Of a DNA stretch of 64,000 nucleotides, positions 45,726-54,789 are shown one piece after another. Numbering within the stretch: the first letter of the stretch is position 1; each line of letters starts with the position of its first letter. Position numbers and translations under genes: made by a program. Below the pieces are notes generated by a model, which ran no database searches, had not been told where the DNA came from, and worked only from the letters and a program-made list of their open reading frames with translations. The stretch covers positions 3,100,001-3,164,000 of the forward strand of contig NZ_CP041146.1 in assembly GCF_006494775.1 (NCBI RefSeq), read 5' to 3'. Source of the stretch: Nocardioides humi (GTDB lineage: Bacteria; Actinomycetota; Actinomycetes; Propionibacteriales; Nocardioidaceae).

Positions 45726-45763
45726 CGGAGCGGGCGTCGGCGTTCTCGCCGGCGCCCGCTCCG
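45726..45763 (+). terminator. Rho-independent-like hairpin after the peptidase gene
   Basis: A 16-base stem (45726-45741 with 45748-45763, one G-T pair) encloses a 6-base loop and is followed by TCGTTG. It lies 34 bases after the stop codon. Confidence 0.75.
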
Positions 45764-45840
45764 TCGTTGCGGGCTGGTGGGTCATCGGGGGGTGACGGGT
45801 GATGCCCGTCACGCAATTTGGACGTCCTGGCCAGTAATGC

Positions 45841-45869
45841 TTGACACCGTGTCTAACTCGGGCCAAGAT
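45841..45869 (+). promoter_or_regulatory. Possible promoter of the Ssu/Tau-type importer operon
   Basis: TTGACA (45841-45846), a 17-base spacer and CAAGAT (45864-45869) lie just before the ATPase start at 45878. The leader would be very short, so the assignment is tentative. Confidence 0.35.
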
Positions 45870-45877
45870 CCTGTGCC

Positions 45878-46749
45878 ATGAGTCACATCAGCGGCGTTCG
45901 GGCCAGCGCGGCCCGCGACACGTCGGCGTCGAGCCATGAGACGGTTTCGGGCGGTGTCGGCGTCGAAATCTCCGCTGTGGCGCACTCGTTCGTGAGTGAT
46001 GACCGGGTCGTCGATGCGTTGGTCGACATCGATCTCGCCATCGGCGCCGGGGAGTTCGTCTCGCTGGTCGGCCCTCGGGCTGCGGCAAGACCACGCTGCT
46101 CAACATGGTGGCGGGCCTCGTGACGCCGACCGAGGGACAGGTCAGGATCGGTGGCAAGGTCGTCACCGAGCCCAGCCGCGACACCGCCTACATGCTGGCG
46201 CGAGACGCGCTGTTCCCGTGGCGCAGCGCGCTCGAGAACGTCATGCTCGGCCTCGAGGTCCGCGGCGTGCCGCGCGCGGAGCGCCGGGCCGTCGCCCAGG
46301 AGTGGATGCAGCGGGTGCACCTCGGTGGCTTCGAGCGTGCCCGGGTCACCGAGCTCTCCCAGGGGATGCGACAGCGCGTCGCCATCGCGCGCACGCTGGC
46401 CGGGTCGCCGCGCTGCATCCTGATGGACGAGCCGTTCGCCGCCCTCGACGCCCAGACCCGGCTCCTGATCCAGCAGGAGTTCCTCGGCCTGTGGGCCCGC
46501 TCGGGTGCCACGGTCGTCTTCGTCACCCACGACCTCCAGGAGGCCGTCGCGCTGAGCGATCGCGTGGTGCTCATGGGCAGCCGGCCCGGCCGGATCGCCA
46601 AGGAGGTCGACATCGACCTGCCGCGCCCGCGGAACATGACCGAGATCCAGGCCGACCCCGAGTGGCAACGCGTCTACCTGGAGCTGCAGGACGCCCTCAA
46701 GGAGGAGACCGCGGCGATGCGCGCCGAACGCGAGGAGGCAACGGCATGA
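45878..46749 (+). pseudogene. ABC transporter ATP-binding protein (SsuB/TauB type), frameshifted in Walker A
   Basis: Two frames combine to a 290-residue nitrate/sulfonate/taurine-type ATPase once one base is restored. The first frame ends EFVSLVGP and the second resumes with the rest of Walker A, SGCGKTTLLNMVAGL. It then has MLARDALFPWRSALENVMLG (Q-loop region), LSQGMRQRVAIARTL (signature), ILMDEPFAALDAQTR (Walker B) and VTHDLQEAVAL (H-loop). A C4 run read as C3 at 46072-46074 is the simplest cause. An N-terminal extension of about 30 residues precedes the ATPase fold. It energises the permease and binding protein that follow. Confidence 0.85.
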
Positions 46750-47630
46750 GCGACACCCGCACGACCGCCGAGCCGCCGACGGTGCCCGGCCCCGCCCGCA
46801 CCGGCGGCACCGAGGACCGCTCGGCCGTTCACCAACGGCTGATCCGAGCCCGCCGGGCCCGTCGGATCCGGACCATCGGCACCATGTGGGCGATGCGGGT
46901 TGGGGTCGTGGTGCTCCTGCTCGGCGTCTGGGAGGCGGCCCACGCCTTCGAGTGGATGAACCCCGTCTTCATCAGCGATCCCCGCAGCGTCGCCGAGAGC
47001 CTGGTCGACATGATCCGGTCCGGCGACCTCTGGGCCGACGGCTGGGCGACCCTCAAGGCCGCGATGCTCGGCCTGCTGATCGGTGGCAGCGGCGGCATCA
47101 TCGGCGGCCTGGTGCTCGCCGAGTTCCCGACCTTCCGCGAGGCGGTCCGGCCCATCGTCACGCTCGCCAACGCGCTGCCCCGCCCGGCCCTGGCGCCGAT
47201 CTTCCTGGTCTGGTTCGGCCTCGGCATCGGCTCCAAGGTCGCCGTGGCCGTCAGCATCGTGTTCTTCCTGCTGCTCATCAACACGCTGGCCGGCGTCGAC
47301 GGCGTGGACAGCGACCGGGCGATGCTGTCGCGGACCCTGCGGATGTCGCGCCTGCAGCGGTTCCGCCTGCTGCAGCTGCCGACGGCCGGCCCGTCGATCA
47401 TCGCCGGCCTGCGCCTCGGCGCCGTCTACTCGGTGCTCGGCGCCGTGGTCGCCGAGATGGTCGCCTCGACCGACGGCCTGGGCCTGCGCCTCGTCCGGGC
47501 CGCGAACTCCTTCGACATCGCCGGCTCCTTCGCCATCCTCTTCGTCCTGGCCCTGCTCGCCTACGCCCTCGACTGGGTGATCGGGCAGGTGGAGCGCCGC
47601 CTCTCGTGGCAGGTCCGCGCCGCCGACTGA
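46746..47630 (+). CDS. ABC transporter permease (SsuC/TauC type)
   Basis: This is a 294-residue permease with about six membrane segments after a 45-residue cytoplasmic N-terminus. VGVVVLLLGVWEAAHAFEWM, LANALPRPALAPIFLVWFGL near 140 and the EAA-loop RTLRMSRLQRFRLLQLPTAG near 190 mark the BPD_transp_1 family. It overlaps the ATPase stop (ATGA). It imports the ligand of the next gene's binding protein. Confidence 0.93.
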   Translation: MSDTRTTAEPPTVPGPARTGGTEDRSAVHQRLIRARRARRIRTIGTMWAMRVGVVVLLLGVWEAAHAFEWMNPVFISDPRSVAESLVDMIRSGDLWADGWATLKAAMLGLLIGGSGGIIGGLVLAEFPTFREAVRPIVTLANALPRPALAPIFLVWFGLGIGSKVAVAVSIVFFLLLINTLAGVDGVDSDRAMLSRTLRMSRLQRFRLLQLPTAGPSIIAGLRLGAVYSVLGAVVAEMVASTDGLGLRLVRAANSFDIAGSFAILFVLALLAYALDWVIGQVERRLSWQVRAAD

Positions 47631-47720
47631 CCCCATCCCGACCATCCGGTCACCAGCCCGACGCCAGAACTCGGGACCGCTGGCACGTCTGCCACCTGGC
47701 AGAGAACAGGAGGAACTGTC

Positions 47721-48755
47721 ATGTCCACCACCATCCGCAAGGTCGCTGCCGCCCTCGCGGCCGCCACCTTGGCGCTCGGGCTCGCTGCGTGCGGTTCCGA
47801 GTCGACCGACGGCCAGAAGACCGAGGACGGCCTGACCAAGCTGACGCTGCAGAAGTACGAGGGCGCGCTGCTCTACACCAGCGACATCATCGCCCAGGAG
47901 CAGGGCTTCTACGAGGACAACGGCCTGGAGGTCAGCTTCGTCAACCCCGGCGACGGCGCGACCTCGATGCAGCTGCTCGCCAACGGCGACACCAGCGGCG
48001 TCATCGGCGACATCAGCGGCGGCCTGGCCGCGCACAGCAAGGGCCAGCCGATCGTCGCCGTCGGCAGCGTCATCAACAAGAACCTCTTCCAGATCTCGGC
48101 CTCGAAGGAGCTCCTCTCGGTCGAGGGCGACTGGAAGGCGAAGATGACCGCGCTCAAGGGCCGCACGATCGCCGTGCCCGGCATCGGTGGCAGCGCCAGC
48201 CTGACGATGACCGGACTGCTCGAGTCAGCCGGCCTGGACCCCGAGAAGGACGTCACCATCGTCTCGGTCACCACCATCCCGGCGGCGGTGTCCCAGCTCG
48301 AGCAGGGCACGATCGACGCCTTCATCTACATCCCTCCGGCGGCGAACGTGATCGAGAACGCCGGCGCCGGCGGTCTCTACCTCGACATCGCCAACGACGG
48401 ACCCGAGGAGTTCCAGAGCGCGCTGATCGCGATGCTGGCCAACCAGAAGTGGGCCGAGGAGAACCCCGACTCCGTCGAGGCGTGGGTGCAGTCCCAGCAG
48501 GACGCGATCGACTGGATGCGGGACCCGGCCAACCGTGAGGCGGTCATCGACGTGATCGCGTCGAACACCACCAGCGACGACCGCGACCTCGCCGGCCAGC
48601 TCCTCGACTACCTGGTCGACACGGCGTACTCCGCGACGCCCGACGGACTCCCGGTCGACGAGGAGATCCTGCAGCAGCAGATCGACACCCAGGTCAAGGG
48701 CGGGGTCGTCGCCGACGGCACGTTGAGCGCCGACGACATGCTGGTCGAGCGCTGA
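47721..48755 (+). CDS. ABC transporter substrate-binding lipoprotein (NMT1/SsuA type)
   Basis: This is a 344-residue lipoprotein. The signal peptide ends in LGLAACGS with the lipobox Cys near residue 25. LTLQKYEGALLYTSDIIAQE, QGFYEDNGLEVSFV and LKGRTIAVPGIGGSASLT fit the SsuA/THI5-like fold that binds sulfonates, nitrate, pyrimidines or aromatic acids. AGGAGG precedes the ATG. The downstream thiolase/DUF35/LLM genes suggest a carbon substrate rather than sulfonate (inference). The 90-base gap before it contains no clear hairpin. Confidence 0.92.
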   Translation: MSTTIRKVAAALAAATLALGLAACGSESTDGQKTEDGLTKLTLQKYEGALLYTSDIIAQEQGFYEDNGLEVSFVNPGDGATSMQLLANGDTSGVIGDISGGLAAHSKGQPIVAVGSVINKNLFQISASKELLSVEGDWKAKMTALKGRTIAVPGIGGSASLTMTGLLESAGLDPEKDVTIVSVTTIPAAVSQLEQGTIDAFIYIPPAANVIENAGAGGLYLDIANDGPEEFQSALIAMLANQKWAEENPDSVEAWVQSQQDAIDWMRDPANREAVIDVIASNTTSDDRDLAGQLLDYLVDTAYSATPDGLPVDEEILQQQIDTQVKGGVVADGTLSADDMLVER

Positions 48756-48771
48756 GCGAGCTGACTCCACC

Positions 48772-49934
48772 ATGACCTCCCCACCGCAGCTCGCCGTCGC
48801 CGGCATCGGGACGACCGGGTACCGCCGCGAGCAGGACGGCGTCCAGGGCGCTCTCGCGGCCCGGGCCGTCCGTGCTGCGCTGGCCGACGCCGGGCTGGGG
48901 CCGGGCGACGTCGACGGCCTCGTCACCGAGGGCGCGGTCATGCCGCGGCACCTGCCGGCCGACCTGCTGGCTGCCGCCTGCGGGATCGAGCCGCGGTGGA
49001 GCGTCCAGTGGCTGGTGGCGGCGGCCGGCACGGTCGCCGCCCCCGCACTGGCCGCGCAGGCGATCGCCGCCGGGGAGGCGAGCACCGTGGTGGTCGTGCA
49101 GGCGATGGGCCGGGCCAGCGCGACGGCGAGCGACGACCCGTACCGCTACCACGCCGAGGACCCGGTGAAGGCGGCGTACGAGATGCCGATGGGGTGGTAC
49201 GGCCAGGCGGCCTACTTCGCCGCGATGGCTCAGCGCTACGCCCACGAGCTCGGGCCGGTCGAGGACGGTCTGGCCGCGATCGCGCTGCAGGCCCGGGCCC
49301 ACGCGGCGCTGACGCCCGGCGCGCAGCGGCCCGACGCCCTCGACCGGGCCGGGTACGACGCGGCGCGGACGGTGGCCGAGCCGCTGCGGGTGCCGGACTG
49401 CGCGTTGATCTCGGAGGGAGCGACGGCGTACGTCCTCACGACCCTCGAGCGGGCCCGCGACCTGCGCCAGCCGCCGGTCGCGGTCGCGGGCGTGGGCGTC
49501 TCGCCGGCGACCGCGACGCAGAGCACCTGGTTCACGCAGCGAGCCGACCTGCTGTCGACCGGGGCCGCGGCGAGCAGTCGCGCGGCCTTCCGGCAGGCCG
49601 GCATCACGGCGGCCGACGCCGACGTCGTCGAGCTCTACGACTGCTTCTCGATCACGCCGCTGCTGCAGCTGGAGGAGATGGGCTTCTGCGCTCGGGCGAG
49701 GCGCCCGCGGCCGTGGCCGACGGCCGCTTCGGGCGCGACGGAGGTCAGCCGCTCAACACGCACGGAGGCCTGCTGGCCTACGGGTTCTGCCTCGGCATCG
49801 GGCACGTCACCGAGGCGGTGGCCCAGCTGCGCGGCGAGCGCGGCGCCGGACAGGTGCCCGGCGCGCGTACCGCCGTCGTCGGCGGCCTCGGCGTCCCGTA
49901 CCACGCGACCCTGGTCCTCACGGGAGGTGCCTGA
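48772..49934 (+). pseudogene. Thiolase-like/lipid-transfer-type enzyme, frameshifted
   Basis: The gene encodes a 387-residue thiolase-fold protein when one G is restored at 49694-49696 (G3 to G4). Part 1 runs from LAVAGIGTTGYRREQDGVQG through ELYDCFSITPLLQLEEMGFC; part 2 resumes GEAPAAVADGRFGRDGGQPL then NTHGGLLAYG (the conserved NxxGG). The position of the usual catalytic Cys reads WLVAAAGTVA, so a classical Cys89 is not evident, as in SCP-x/Ltp-type aldolases. Such proteins work with a DUF35 partner, here the next gene, as retro-aldolases or thiolases in side-chain degradation. Confidence 0.82.
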
Positions 49935-50350
49935 TGACGGCCGAGCCGACCTTCGGCCTGCCGGACTGCGCTCCGCCCGACGCCGAGCACGACCCGTTCT
50001 GGAGGTCGCTGTCGGACGGCCGACTGACGCTGCCGTTCTGCCGCGACTGCGGCCGGGCCCGGTGGTACCTCCTGCCGACGTGCCAGCAGTGCGGCAGCGA
50101 GGCGTCGGCCCTCTGGCGCGACCTGCCGGGGACCGGCGCGCTGTACTCCTGGACCCGGCTGCCCCGTCCCTTCGTGCCGGCCGACGGCCCGGTCGTCGTG
50201 GGCCTGGTCGAGTGCGACGGCGCCCCCGGCGTACGCCTGGTCGCCCCGCTGGCGGTCACCGTCCCGCGGATCGGGATGCGGCTGGTCCTGCGGCCGGTGC
50301 GCCGCGACCCCCACACGCTGCCTGTCTTCGAGAGCGAGAGGAGCCGCTGA
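49934..50350 (+). CDS. DUF35 OB-fold zinc-ribbon protein (thiolase partner)
   Basis: This is a 138-residue acyl-CoA-associated OB-fold protein. The rubredoxin-like zinc ribbon is FCRDCGRARWYLLPTCQQCG (Cys-x2-Cys...Cys-x2-Cys) at about residues 36-55, and the OB domain begins LPGTGALYSWTRLP. ATGs and stops overlap with both neighbours (TGATG). By analogy with Ltp2 it forms a complex with the preceding thiolase-like protein. Confidence 0.9.
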   Translation: MTAEPTFGLPDCAPPDAEHDPFWRSLSDGRLTLPFCRDCGRARWYLLPTCQQCGSEASALWRDLPGTGALYSWTRLPRPFVPADGPVVVGLVECDGAPGVRLVAPLAVTVPRIGMRLVLRPVRRDPHTLPVFESERSR

Positions 50351-51252
50351 TGGTCCAGGTCGGAGTGCTCTACCAGGGCATCGCTGGAATGCGGCCGAGC
50401 GCCGCCGGACGCTGGGTCGAGGAGCTCGGCTACGACTCGGTCTGGGTCGGCGACCACGTGCTGTTCTACGTGGACGGCCTGACGACCGCGATGGCGCTGG
50501 GCTCGGGGACCGAGCGGATCACGGTGGGCAACGCGATCCTGCTGGTGCCGTTGCGCGACCCTGCCCTGCTGGCTCGCGCGCTGGTCTCGATCCAGTCCGA
50601 GATGCCCGGCCGCTACGTCCTCGGCGCCGGCGCGGGCGGCGACGTACCGGCCGAGTTCGAGGTCACCGGCAGGTCGCTCGCCGGCCGTGGGCGCCGGATG
50701 GAGGAGACGCTGGCGAATGTCCGCGAGGCGTTCGCCGGCACCATCCTCGGCGAGGAGTTCGACGCGGCCGGGACCACCTGCCCGCCGTTCTGGTTCGGCG
50801 GCCGCACACCCCGCGCGGCGGCCCGCGCCGCCACGATCGGGGACGGCTTCATCCCCTATCTCGTCACGCCGGCGCACTACGCCGACCTGCTCGAGCAGGT
50901 CGGCAGCGCCCGCGCGGCGGGGCCCCGGGCCGAGCGTCCCTGGACCCGCGGCCTCGACGTCATGGTGTCCGTCGGCACGACGGGCGAGCAGGCCTGGCGG
51001 GACGCCGAGGCGTACCGGGCCTACGGCCTGGACGACGACCAGCTGCGCCGGCACACCGTCCTCGGCACCCTCGACGACGTCGCGGCGGGTCTGCGCCGGT
51101 TCGTCGAGGTCGGCGCCGAGCATCTCATCCTGCACGTCACCGCACCCGCGGACCGCAAGACCGAGCAGATCGAGCTGCTCGCCTCGATCCTCGACACCAT
51201 CCGCCAGCCCGGCCGCGCGCCGGACCAGGAGGGGAACAACGATGAGCACTGA
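50350..51252 (+). CDS. Luciferase-like (LLM-class) flavin-dependent oxidoreductase
   Basis: This is a 300-residue LLM-class oxidoreductase, probably F420-dependent. VEELGYDSVWVGDHVLFYVD near residue 23, TVGNAILLVPLRDPALLARA near 58, GRYVLGAGAGGDVPAEFEV near 80 and FWFGGRTPRAAARAATIGDG near 141 are family landmarks. It overlaps the following TetR gene by 11 bases. It may oxidise or reduce a pathway intermediate. Confidence 0.9.
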   Translation: MVQVGVLYQGIAGMRPSAAGRWVEELGYDSVWVGDHVLFYVDGLTTAMALGSGTERITVGNAILLVPLRDPALLARALVSIQSEMPGRYVLGAGAGGDVPAEFEVTGRSLAGRGRRMEETLANVREAFAGTILGEEFDAAGTTCPPFWFGGRTPRAAARAATIGDGFIPYLVTPAHYADLLEQVGSARAAGPRAERPWTRGLDVMVSVGTTGEQAWRDAEAYRAYGLDDDQLRRHTVLGTLDDVAAGLRRFVEVGAEHLILHVTAPADRKTEQIELLASILDTIRQPGRAPDQEGNNDEH

Positions 51253-51883
51253 ACTGCCCAGCAACCCGGTCACCTCGCGCCTGGGCTCGGGGACCCGCGC
51301 GTTCCGCACGGTCCGGCAGCTCGCGGAGGCGGCCGTGGAGGTGTTCGAGGAGTCCGGCTTCCATCTCGCCCAGGTGGGCGACATCGCCGAGCGGGCGGGC
51401 GTGTCCCGCGCGACCTTCTACAACTACTTCGCGTCCAAGGAGGAGCTGCTGCGCTACCTGGTCCTCGAGGCGTTCCCCGCCCTGCTCGCCACCCGGGAGA
51501 CCACCGACGAGACGCCCTGGCAGCGGGTCAGGTCCAGCACCGACGCCTACCTGCGTGCCTACGAGCAGCACGCCACGCTGATGCACGTGTGGAGCGAGGC
51601 CGCCGCCCGCAACGACGAGATGGCCGGCCTGCTGCGCGACATGCGCGGGCCGTTCCTCGCCCGCACCGAGCGCAGCATCCGGCGGCTCCAGGAGCAGGGG
51701 CTCGCATCGAGCGCGCTCGACGCGACGTACGCCGCCCACGCGCTGACCGGCATGGTCAGCAACTTCGCCTACACCTGGTTCGTCGAGGGCGTCGCCTACG
51801 AGCGGGACCGCGCGGTCGAGACGCTGACCACGCTGTGGGCCTGCTCCCTCGGCATCGAGAAGGAGCCCGATGACCTCCCCTGA
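51242..51883 (+). CDS. TetR/AcrR-family transcriptional regulator
   Basis: This is a 213-residue regulator. The helix-turn-helix is AQVGDIAERAGVSRATFYNY (about residues 44-63) followed by FASKEELLRYLV. The ligand domain ends with FAYTWFVEGVAY, typical of lipid/acyl-CoA-type TetR proteins. It is embedded in the operon (overlaps on both sides), so it probably regulates the cluster in which it lies. No palindrome was found near 45.8 kb that matches the island's operator. Confidence 0.9.
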   Translation: MSTELPSNPVTSRLGSGTRAFRTVRQLAEAAVEVFEESGFHLAQVGDIAERAGVSRATFYNYFASKEELLRYLVLEAFPALLATRETTDETPWQRVRSSTDAYLRAYEQHATLMHVWSEAAARNDEMAGLLRDMRGPFLARTERSIRRLQEQGLASSALDATYAAHALTGMVSNFAYTWFVEGVAYERDRAVETLTTLWACSLGIEKEPDDLP

Positions 51884-52265
51884 CCTCGACCTCGAGCCGG
51901 GCATCGACCCGGACGCGTGGCGCGGGCGCCGGTGTCGCCGGTGCGCGACCGTCGCCTACGGCGCCGCCGGGACCTGCCCGCGCTGCCTGGCCGACGACGC
52001 CGAGGTGCTGGAGCTGTCCCTCGCGGGGGTGGTCTGGACGACCACGGTCCAGCGCTTCGCCCCGAAGTCGCCGCCCTACGTCCCCCCGGCCGACGGGTTC
52101 CGGCCCTTCGCGGTCGTGTACGTCGAGCTGCCCGAGGGCCTCCGCGTCGAGGGCGTCGTCCCGCCGTCGGCGGGCGGGGAGCGCCGGGTCGCGATCGGCG
52201 ACCGGGTGCGCCTGGTCGCGACCGGGCCGGTGCCCACCTTCGAGCCCGAGGAGCGATCGCGATGA
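51870..52265 (+). CDS. DUF35 OB-fold zinc-ribbon protein
   Basis: This is a 131-residue second copy of the thiolase partner type. The zinc ribbon is CRRCATVAYGAAGTCPRCLA (residues ~22-41), followed by an OB fold (LSLAGVVWTTTVQRFAPKS, FRPFAVVYVELPEGLRVEGV). It overlaps the TetR end and the thiolase start, and pairs with the next gene. Confidence 0.88.
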   Translation: MTSPDLDLEPGIDPDAWRGRRCRRCATVAYGAAGTCPRCLADDAEVLELSLAGVVWTTTVQRFAPKSPPYVPPADGFRPFAVVYVELPEGLRVEGVVPPSAGGERRVAIGDRVRLVATGPVPTFEPEERSR

Positions 52266-53416
52266 GCGAGGACGTCTACATCGTCGGCGTCGGCCTGTCG
52301 GACTTCAGCCGGAACGCCGCGTTCAGCGCCAGGGCGCGGGCGCTGAGCGCCATCGGCGACGCCCTCGGCGACGCCGGCGTCGGCTGGGCCGAGGTGGGCA
52401 TGGCCTACGGCGGCAGCGACGCCGCCGGCCTCGCCGACACGCTCGTCTCGGATCTGGGCCTGACGGGCGTGGCCTTCACCAACGTGCGCAACGGGTGCGC
52501 GACCGGCGGCAGCGCGCTGACGTCGGCGATGCTCGCCGTGCGCTCGGGCGCCGCCTCCGTCGCGCTGGCCGTCGGCTTCGACGAGCACCCGCCGGGCGCG
52601 TTCGCACCGGAGCCCCAGGAGTGGGGCCTGCCGGAGGCGTACGGCGCCGCGGGCCTGATGGTGACCACCCAGTTCTTCGGCGCGAAGATCGCGCGCTACC
52701 TGCACGACTTCGACATCTCCCGCGACGCGCTCGCGGCGGTGGCCGAGAAGGCGTACCGCAACGGTGCGCTCAACCCGCGCGCGTGGCGCCGGGAGCCGCG
52801 CACGGCCGCGGAGATCCTCGCGGCGCCGATGGTCAACGACCCGCTGACCAAGCTGATGTTCTGCACGCCCGGCCAGGGCGGGGCGGCCGTCGTGGTCGCC
52901 GACCGGGCGACCGCCGCTCGGCTGGGCGGCCCGTCGGTCCGGATCCGCTCGGTCGCCGTCCGCACCCGCCCGTTCGGCTCCTTCGAGGTGTTCGCGCCGT
53001 GGGTCCCCGGTGGGGAGCTGACGTCGGTGACCCGCGACGCGTCGCGGGCGGCGTTCGAGGCCGCCGGCGTCGGGGCTGCCGACATCGACGTCGTCCAGGT
53101 CCAGGACACCGAGAGCGGCGCCGAGATCATGCACCTCGCGGAGTGCGGCTTCTGCGACGACGGCGAGCAGGAGCGCCTGTTGGCCGACGGCGACACCGAG
53201 ATCTCCGGCCGGCTGCCGGTGAACACCGACGGTGGCTGCCTCGCGAACGGCGAGCCGATCGGCGCATCGGGTCTGCGCCAGGTGATCGAGGTGGTCGAGC
53301 AGCTGCGCGGCCGGTGCGGCGACCGGCAGGTGCCGGGCGAGCCGCGACTGGGCTTCACCCACGTCTACGGCGCTCCGGGCGTCAGCGCGTGCACCGTGCT
53401 GGAGGCGGTCCGATGA
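52262..53416 (+). CDS. Thiolase-family protein (acetyl-CoA acetyltransferase-like)
   Basis: This is a 384-residue thiolase-fold enzyme. VYIVGVGLSDFSRN opens the fold, FTNVRNGCATGGSALTSAML near residue 78 has the nucleophilic Cys, and VNTDGGCLANGEPIGASGLR near 320 is the NxxGG region followed by HVYGAPGVSACTVLE with the second Cys. The start ATGA overlaps the DUF35 stop. With the DUF35 protein it may release acetyl- or propionyl-CoA from a 3-oxoacyl-CoA or act as a retro-aldolase. The IS110 transposase gene begins 17 bases after its stop. Confidence 0.9.
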   Translation: MSEDVYIVGVGLSDFSRNAAFSARARALSAIGDALGDAGVGWAEVGMAYGGSDAAGLADTLVSDLGLTGVAFTNVRNGCATGGSALTSAMLAVRSGAASVALAVGFDEHPPGAFAPEPQEWGLPEAYGAAGLMVTTQFFGAKIARYLHDFDISRDALAAVAEKAYRNGALNPRAWRREPRTAAEILAAPMVNDPLTKLMFCTPGQGGAAVVVADRATAARLGGPSVRIRSVAVRTRPFGSFEVFAPWVPGGELTSVTRDASRAAFEAAGVGAADIDVVQVQDTESGAEIMHLAECGFCDDGEQERLLADGDTEISGRLPVNTDGGCLANGEPIGASGLRQVIEVVEQLRGRCGDRQVPGEPRLGFTHVYGAPGVSACTVLEAVR

Positions 53417-53433
53417 GTAGCCCTGTGTCAACG

Positions 53434-54789
53434 TCAGGCCGCGAGAACGGCTTGGAGCGCGTTGTGTTGGTCGGGCTGGTAGGTGGTGCCGTCTTGCCAG
53501 CAGCGCCAGATGACGCCGAGCCAGGCGCGGGCCAGGATGCGGGTGGCGTGGGGATGGTCCTTGCCGCGTGCGATGGCGTCGTTGTAGATCTTCGCGGCCC
53601 AGGGGTTGGCTCTGCGGGAGTCGCCGGCGAAGTCGCAGACCGCGTCGCGGAGTTCCTTGTTGACCGCCCACCGGTAGGTGACGGCCTTGTGCTTGCCGGA
53701 CTGGCGGGTCGAGGGCGCGACGCCGGCCAGGCAGGCCAGGGACGCGGCGTCGGGGAATCGGCTGCGGACGTCGCCGATTTCGGCGAGCAGTCGGGCGGCG
53801 CGAACGGTGCCGCTGCGGGGCAGGGAGCAGAAGATGTGGGCGTCGGCGTGCAGGGCGAGTTGTTCGGCGATCTGGGCTTCGAGGGTCGCGATCTGCTCGA
53901 CGATCTCGGTCAGGACGCTCAGCATGGCGCGGGTGACGTGGGCGCGGGCCGCGCCGTCGGGACCGACCGGTCCGCGGGGCGCATTCTGCAGGTGCGCGAA
54001 CAGGTCGGCGGGGTCCTTGCGGCCGCAGTAGCCGACACTGCCAAGCCAGGCAGCCAGTCGCTTCACGCTGAGCCAGTCGGCTCGCTCCTGGCAGTCGAAG
54101 CGGGCCAGGAACTTCAGGCTGATCTGGGAGTCCAAGTCACTGAAGAGCCCGACCGCGCCGGGGAACGCGGCCTGCAGGTGCGCGCGGAGCTGGTTGCACA
54201 GCGCGACGCGGTGCTTGACCAGTTCGCGGCGGGCGCGGACGGTGGCGCGCAGGGTCTTGGTGGCCTCGCTGTTGTGGGTGAGCGGGCGGAGCCGGGTCCG
54301 GTCGGTGCGCAGGGTGTCGGCCAGGACGTAGGCGTCGAACCGGTCGTCCTTGTTCCCGGCCGAGCCGTAGCGGCTGCGCAGGTTCTTGAGCCGGTTCGGG
54401 CTGATCACGACCACGGTCATGTCCGCCTCGAGCAGGGCGTCGACGACCGGTCCGTCGCCGCGCTCGATGGCGACCTCGCCCACGCCGTGCTGGCCCAGGA
54501 ACTTCACCAGGGCGCGGAGTCCGGGGCTGGTGTGATCGACGCTCTTGCGGGCGATCTCGAGGCCACGGTCGTTGACGATGCTGACCGCGTGGTCCTCGCT
54601 GGCCCAGTCCACACCGGCGGTGACACTGTTGACGGGCTCCTCAGGCAGCTCCTCAGGCAGCTCCTCAGGCAGCTCCTCAGGCAGCTCCCCAGGCAGCTCC
54701 CCAGGCAGCTCCCCAGGCAGCTCCTCAGGCAGCTGGTCGGGCAGTTTCCTACCTGTGGTGTTGTTCGGGGTGGTGCTGGCAGACTTCAC
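53434..54789 (-). CDS. IS110-family transposase (DEDD recombinase) with repetitive N-terminus
   Basis: This is a 451-residue transposase. After an unusual N-terminal run of eight LPEE/LPGE tetrapeptides (residues ~20-52), the RuvC-like domain has GVDWASEDHAVSIVND (Asp), VAIERGDGPVVDALL (Glu) and NKDDRFDAYVLADTLR (Asp-Asp). The C-terminal Tnp_20 domain has SRFPDAASLACLAGVAPSTR with the catalytic Ser, then QSGKHKAVTYRW. GTG (54787-54789) follows GAGGAGG. Most IS110 proteins begin directly at the RuvC domain, so the extension is an oddity. The protein appears intact. Confidence 0.92.
   Translation of the reverse strand: MKSASTTPNNTTGRKLPDQLPEELPGELPGELPGELPEELPEELPEELPEEPVNSVTAGVDWASEDHAVSIVNDRGLEIARKSVDHTSPGLRALVKFLGQHGVGEVAIERGDGPVVDALLEADMTVVVISPNRLKNLRSRYGSAGNKDDRFDAYVLADTLRTDRTRLRPLTHNSEATKTLRATVRARRELVKHRVALCNQLRAHLQAAFPGAVGLFSDLDSQISLKFLARFDCQERADWLSVKRLAAWLGSVGYCGRKDPADLFAHLQNAPRGPVGPDGAARAHVTRAMLSVLTEIVEQIATLEAQIAEQLALHADAHIFCSLPRSGTVRAARLLAEIGDVRSRFPDAASLACLAGVAPSTRQSGKHKAVTYRWAVNKELRDAVCDFAGDSRRANPWAAKIYNDAIARGKDHPHATRILARAWLGVIWRCWQDGTTYQPDQHNALQAVLAA
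54637..54744. repeat. 12-bp tandem repeat inside the IS110 transposase gene
   Basis: Eight units of CTCCTCAGGCAG or CTCCCCAGGCAG run without gaps from 54637 to 54732, followed by a degenerate ninth (54733-54744). Each unit encodes Leu-Pro-Glu/Gly-Glu on the minus strand, so copy-number change keeps the frame. Confidence 0.95.

Noticed and set aside
43044..45866. A 940-codon open frame on the minus strand
   Set aside because: It lies opposite a two-component system and a secreted peptidase with clear motifs. It is Arg/Gly-rich with no family features, a G+C-driven shadow.
54637..54744. CRISPR array
   Set aside because: The 12-bp units are contiguous with no spacers and encode protein in frame.
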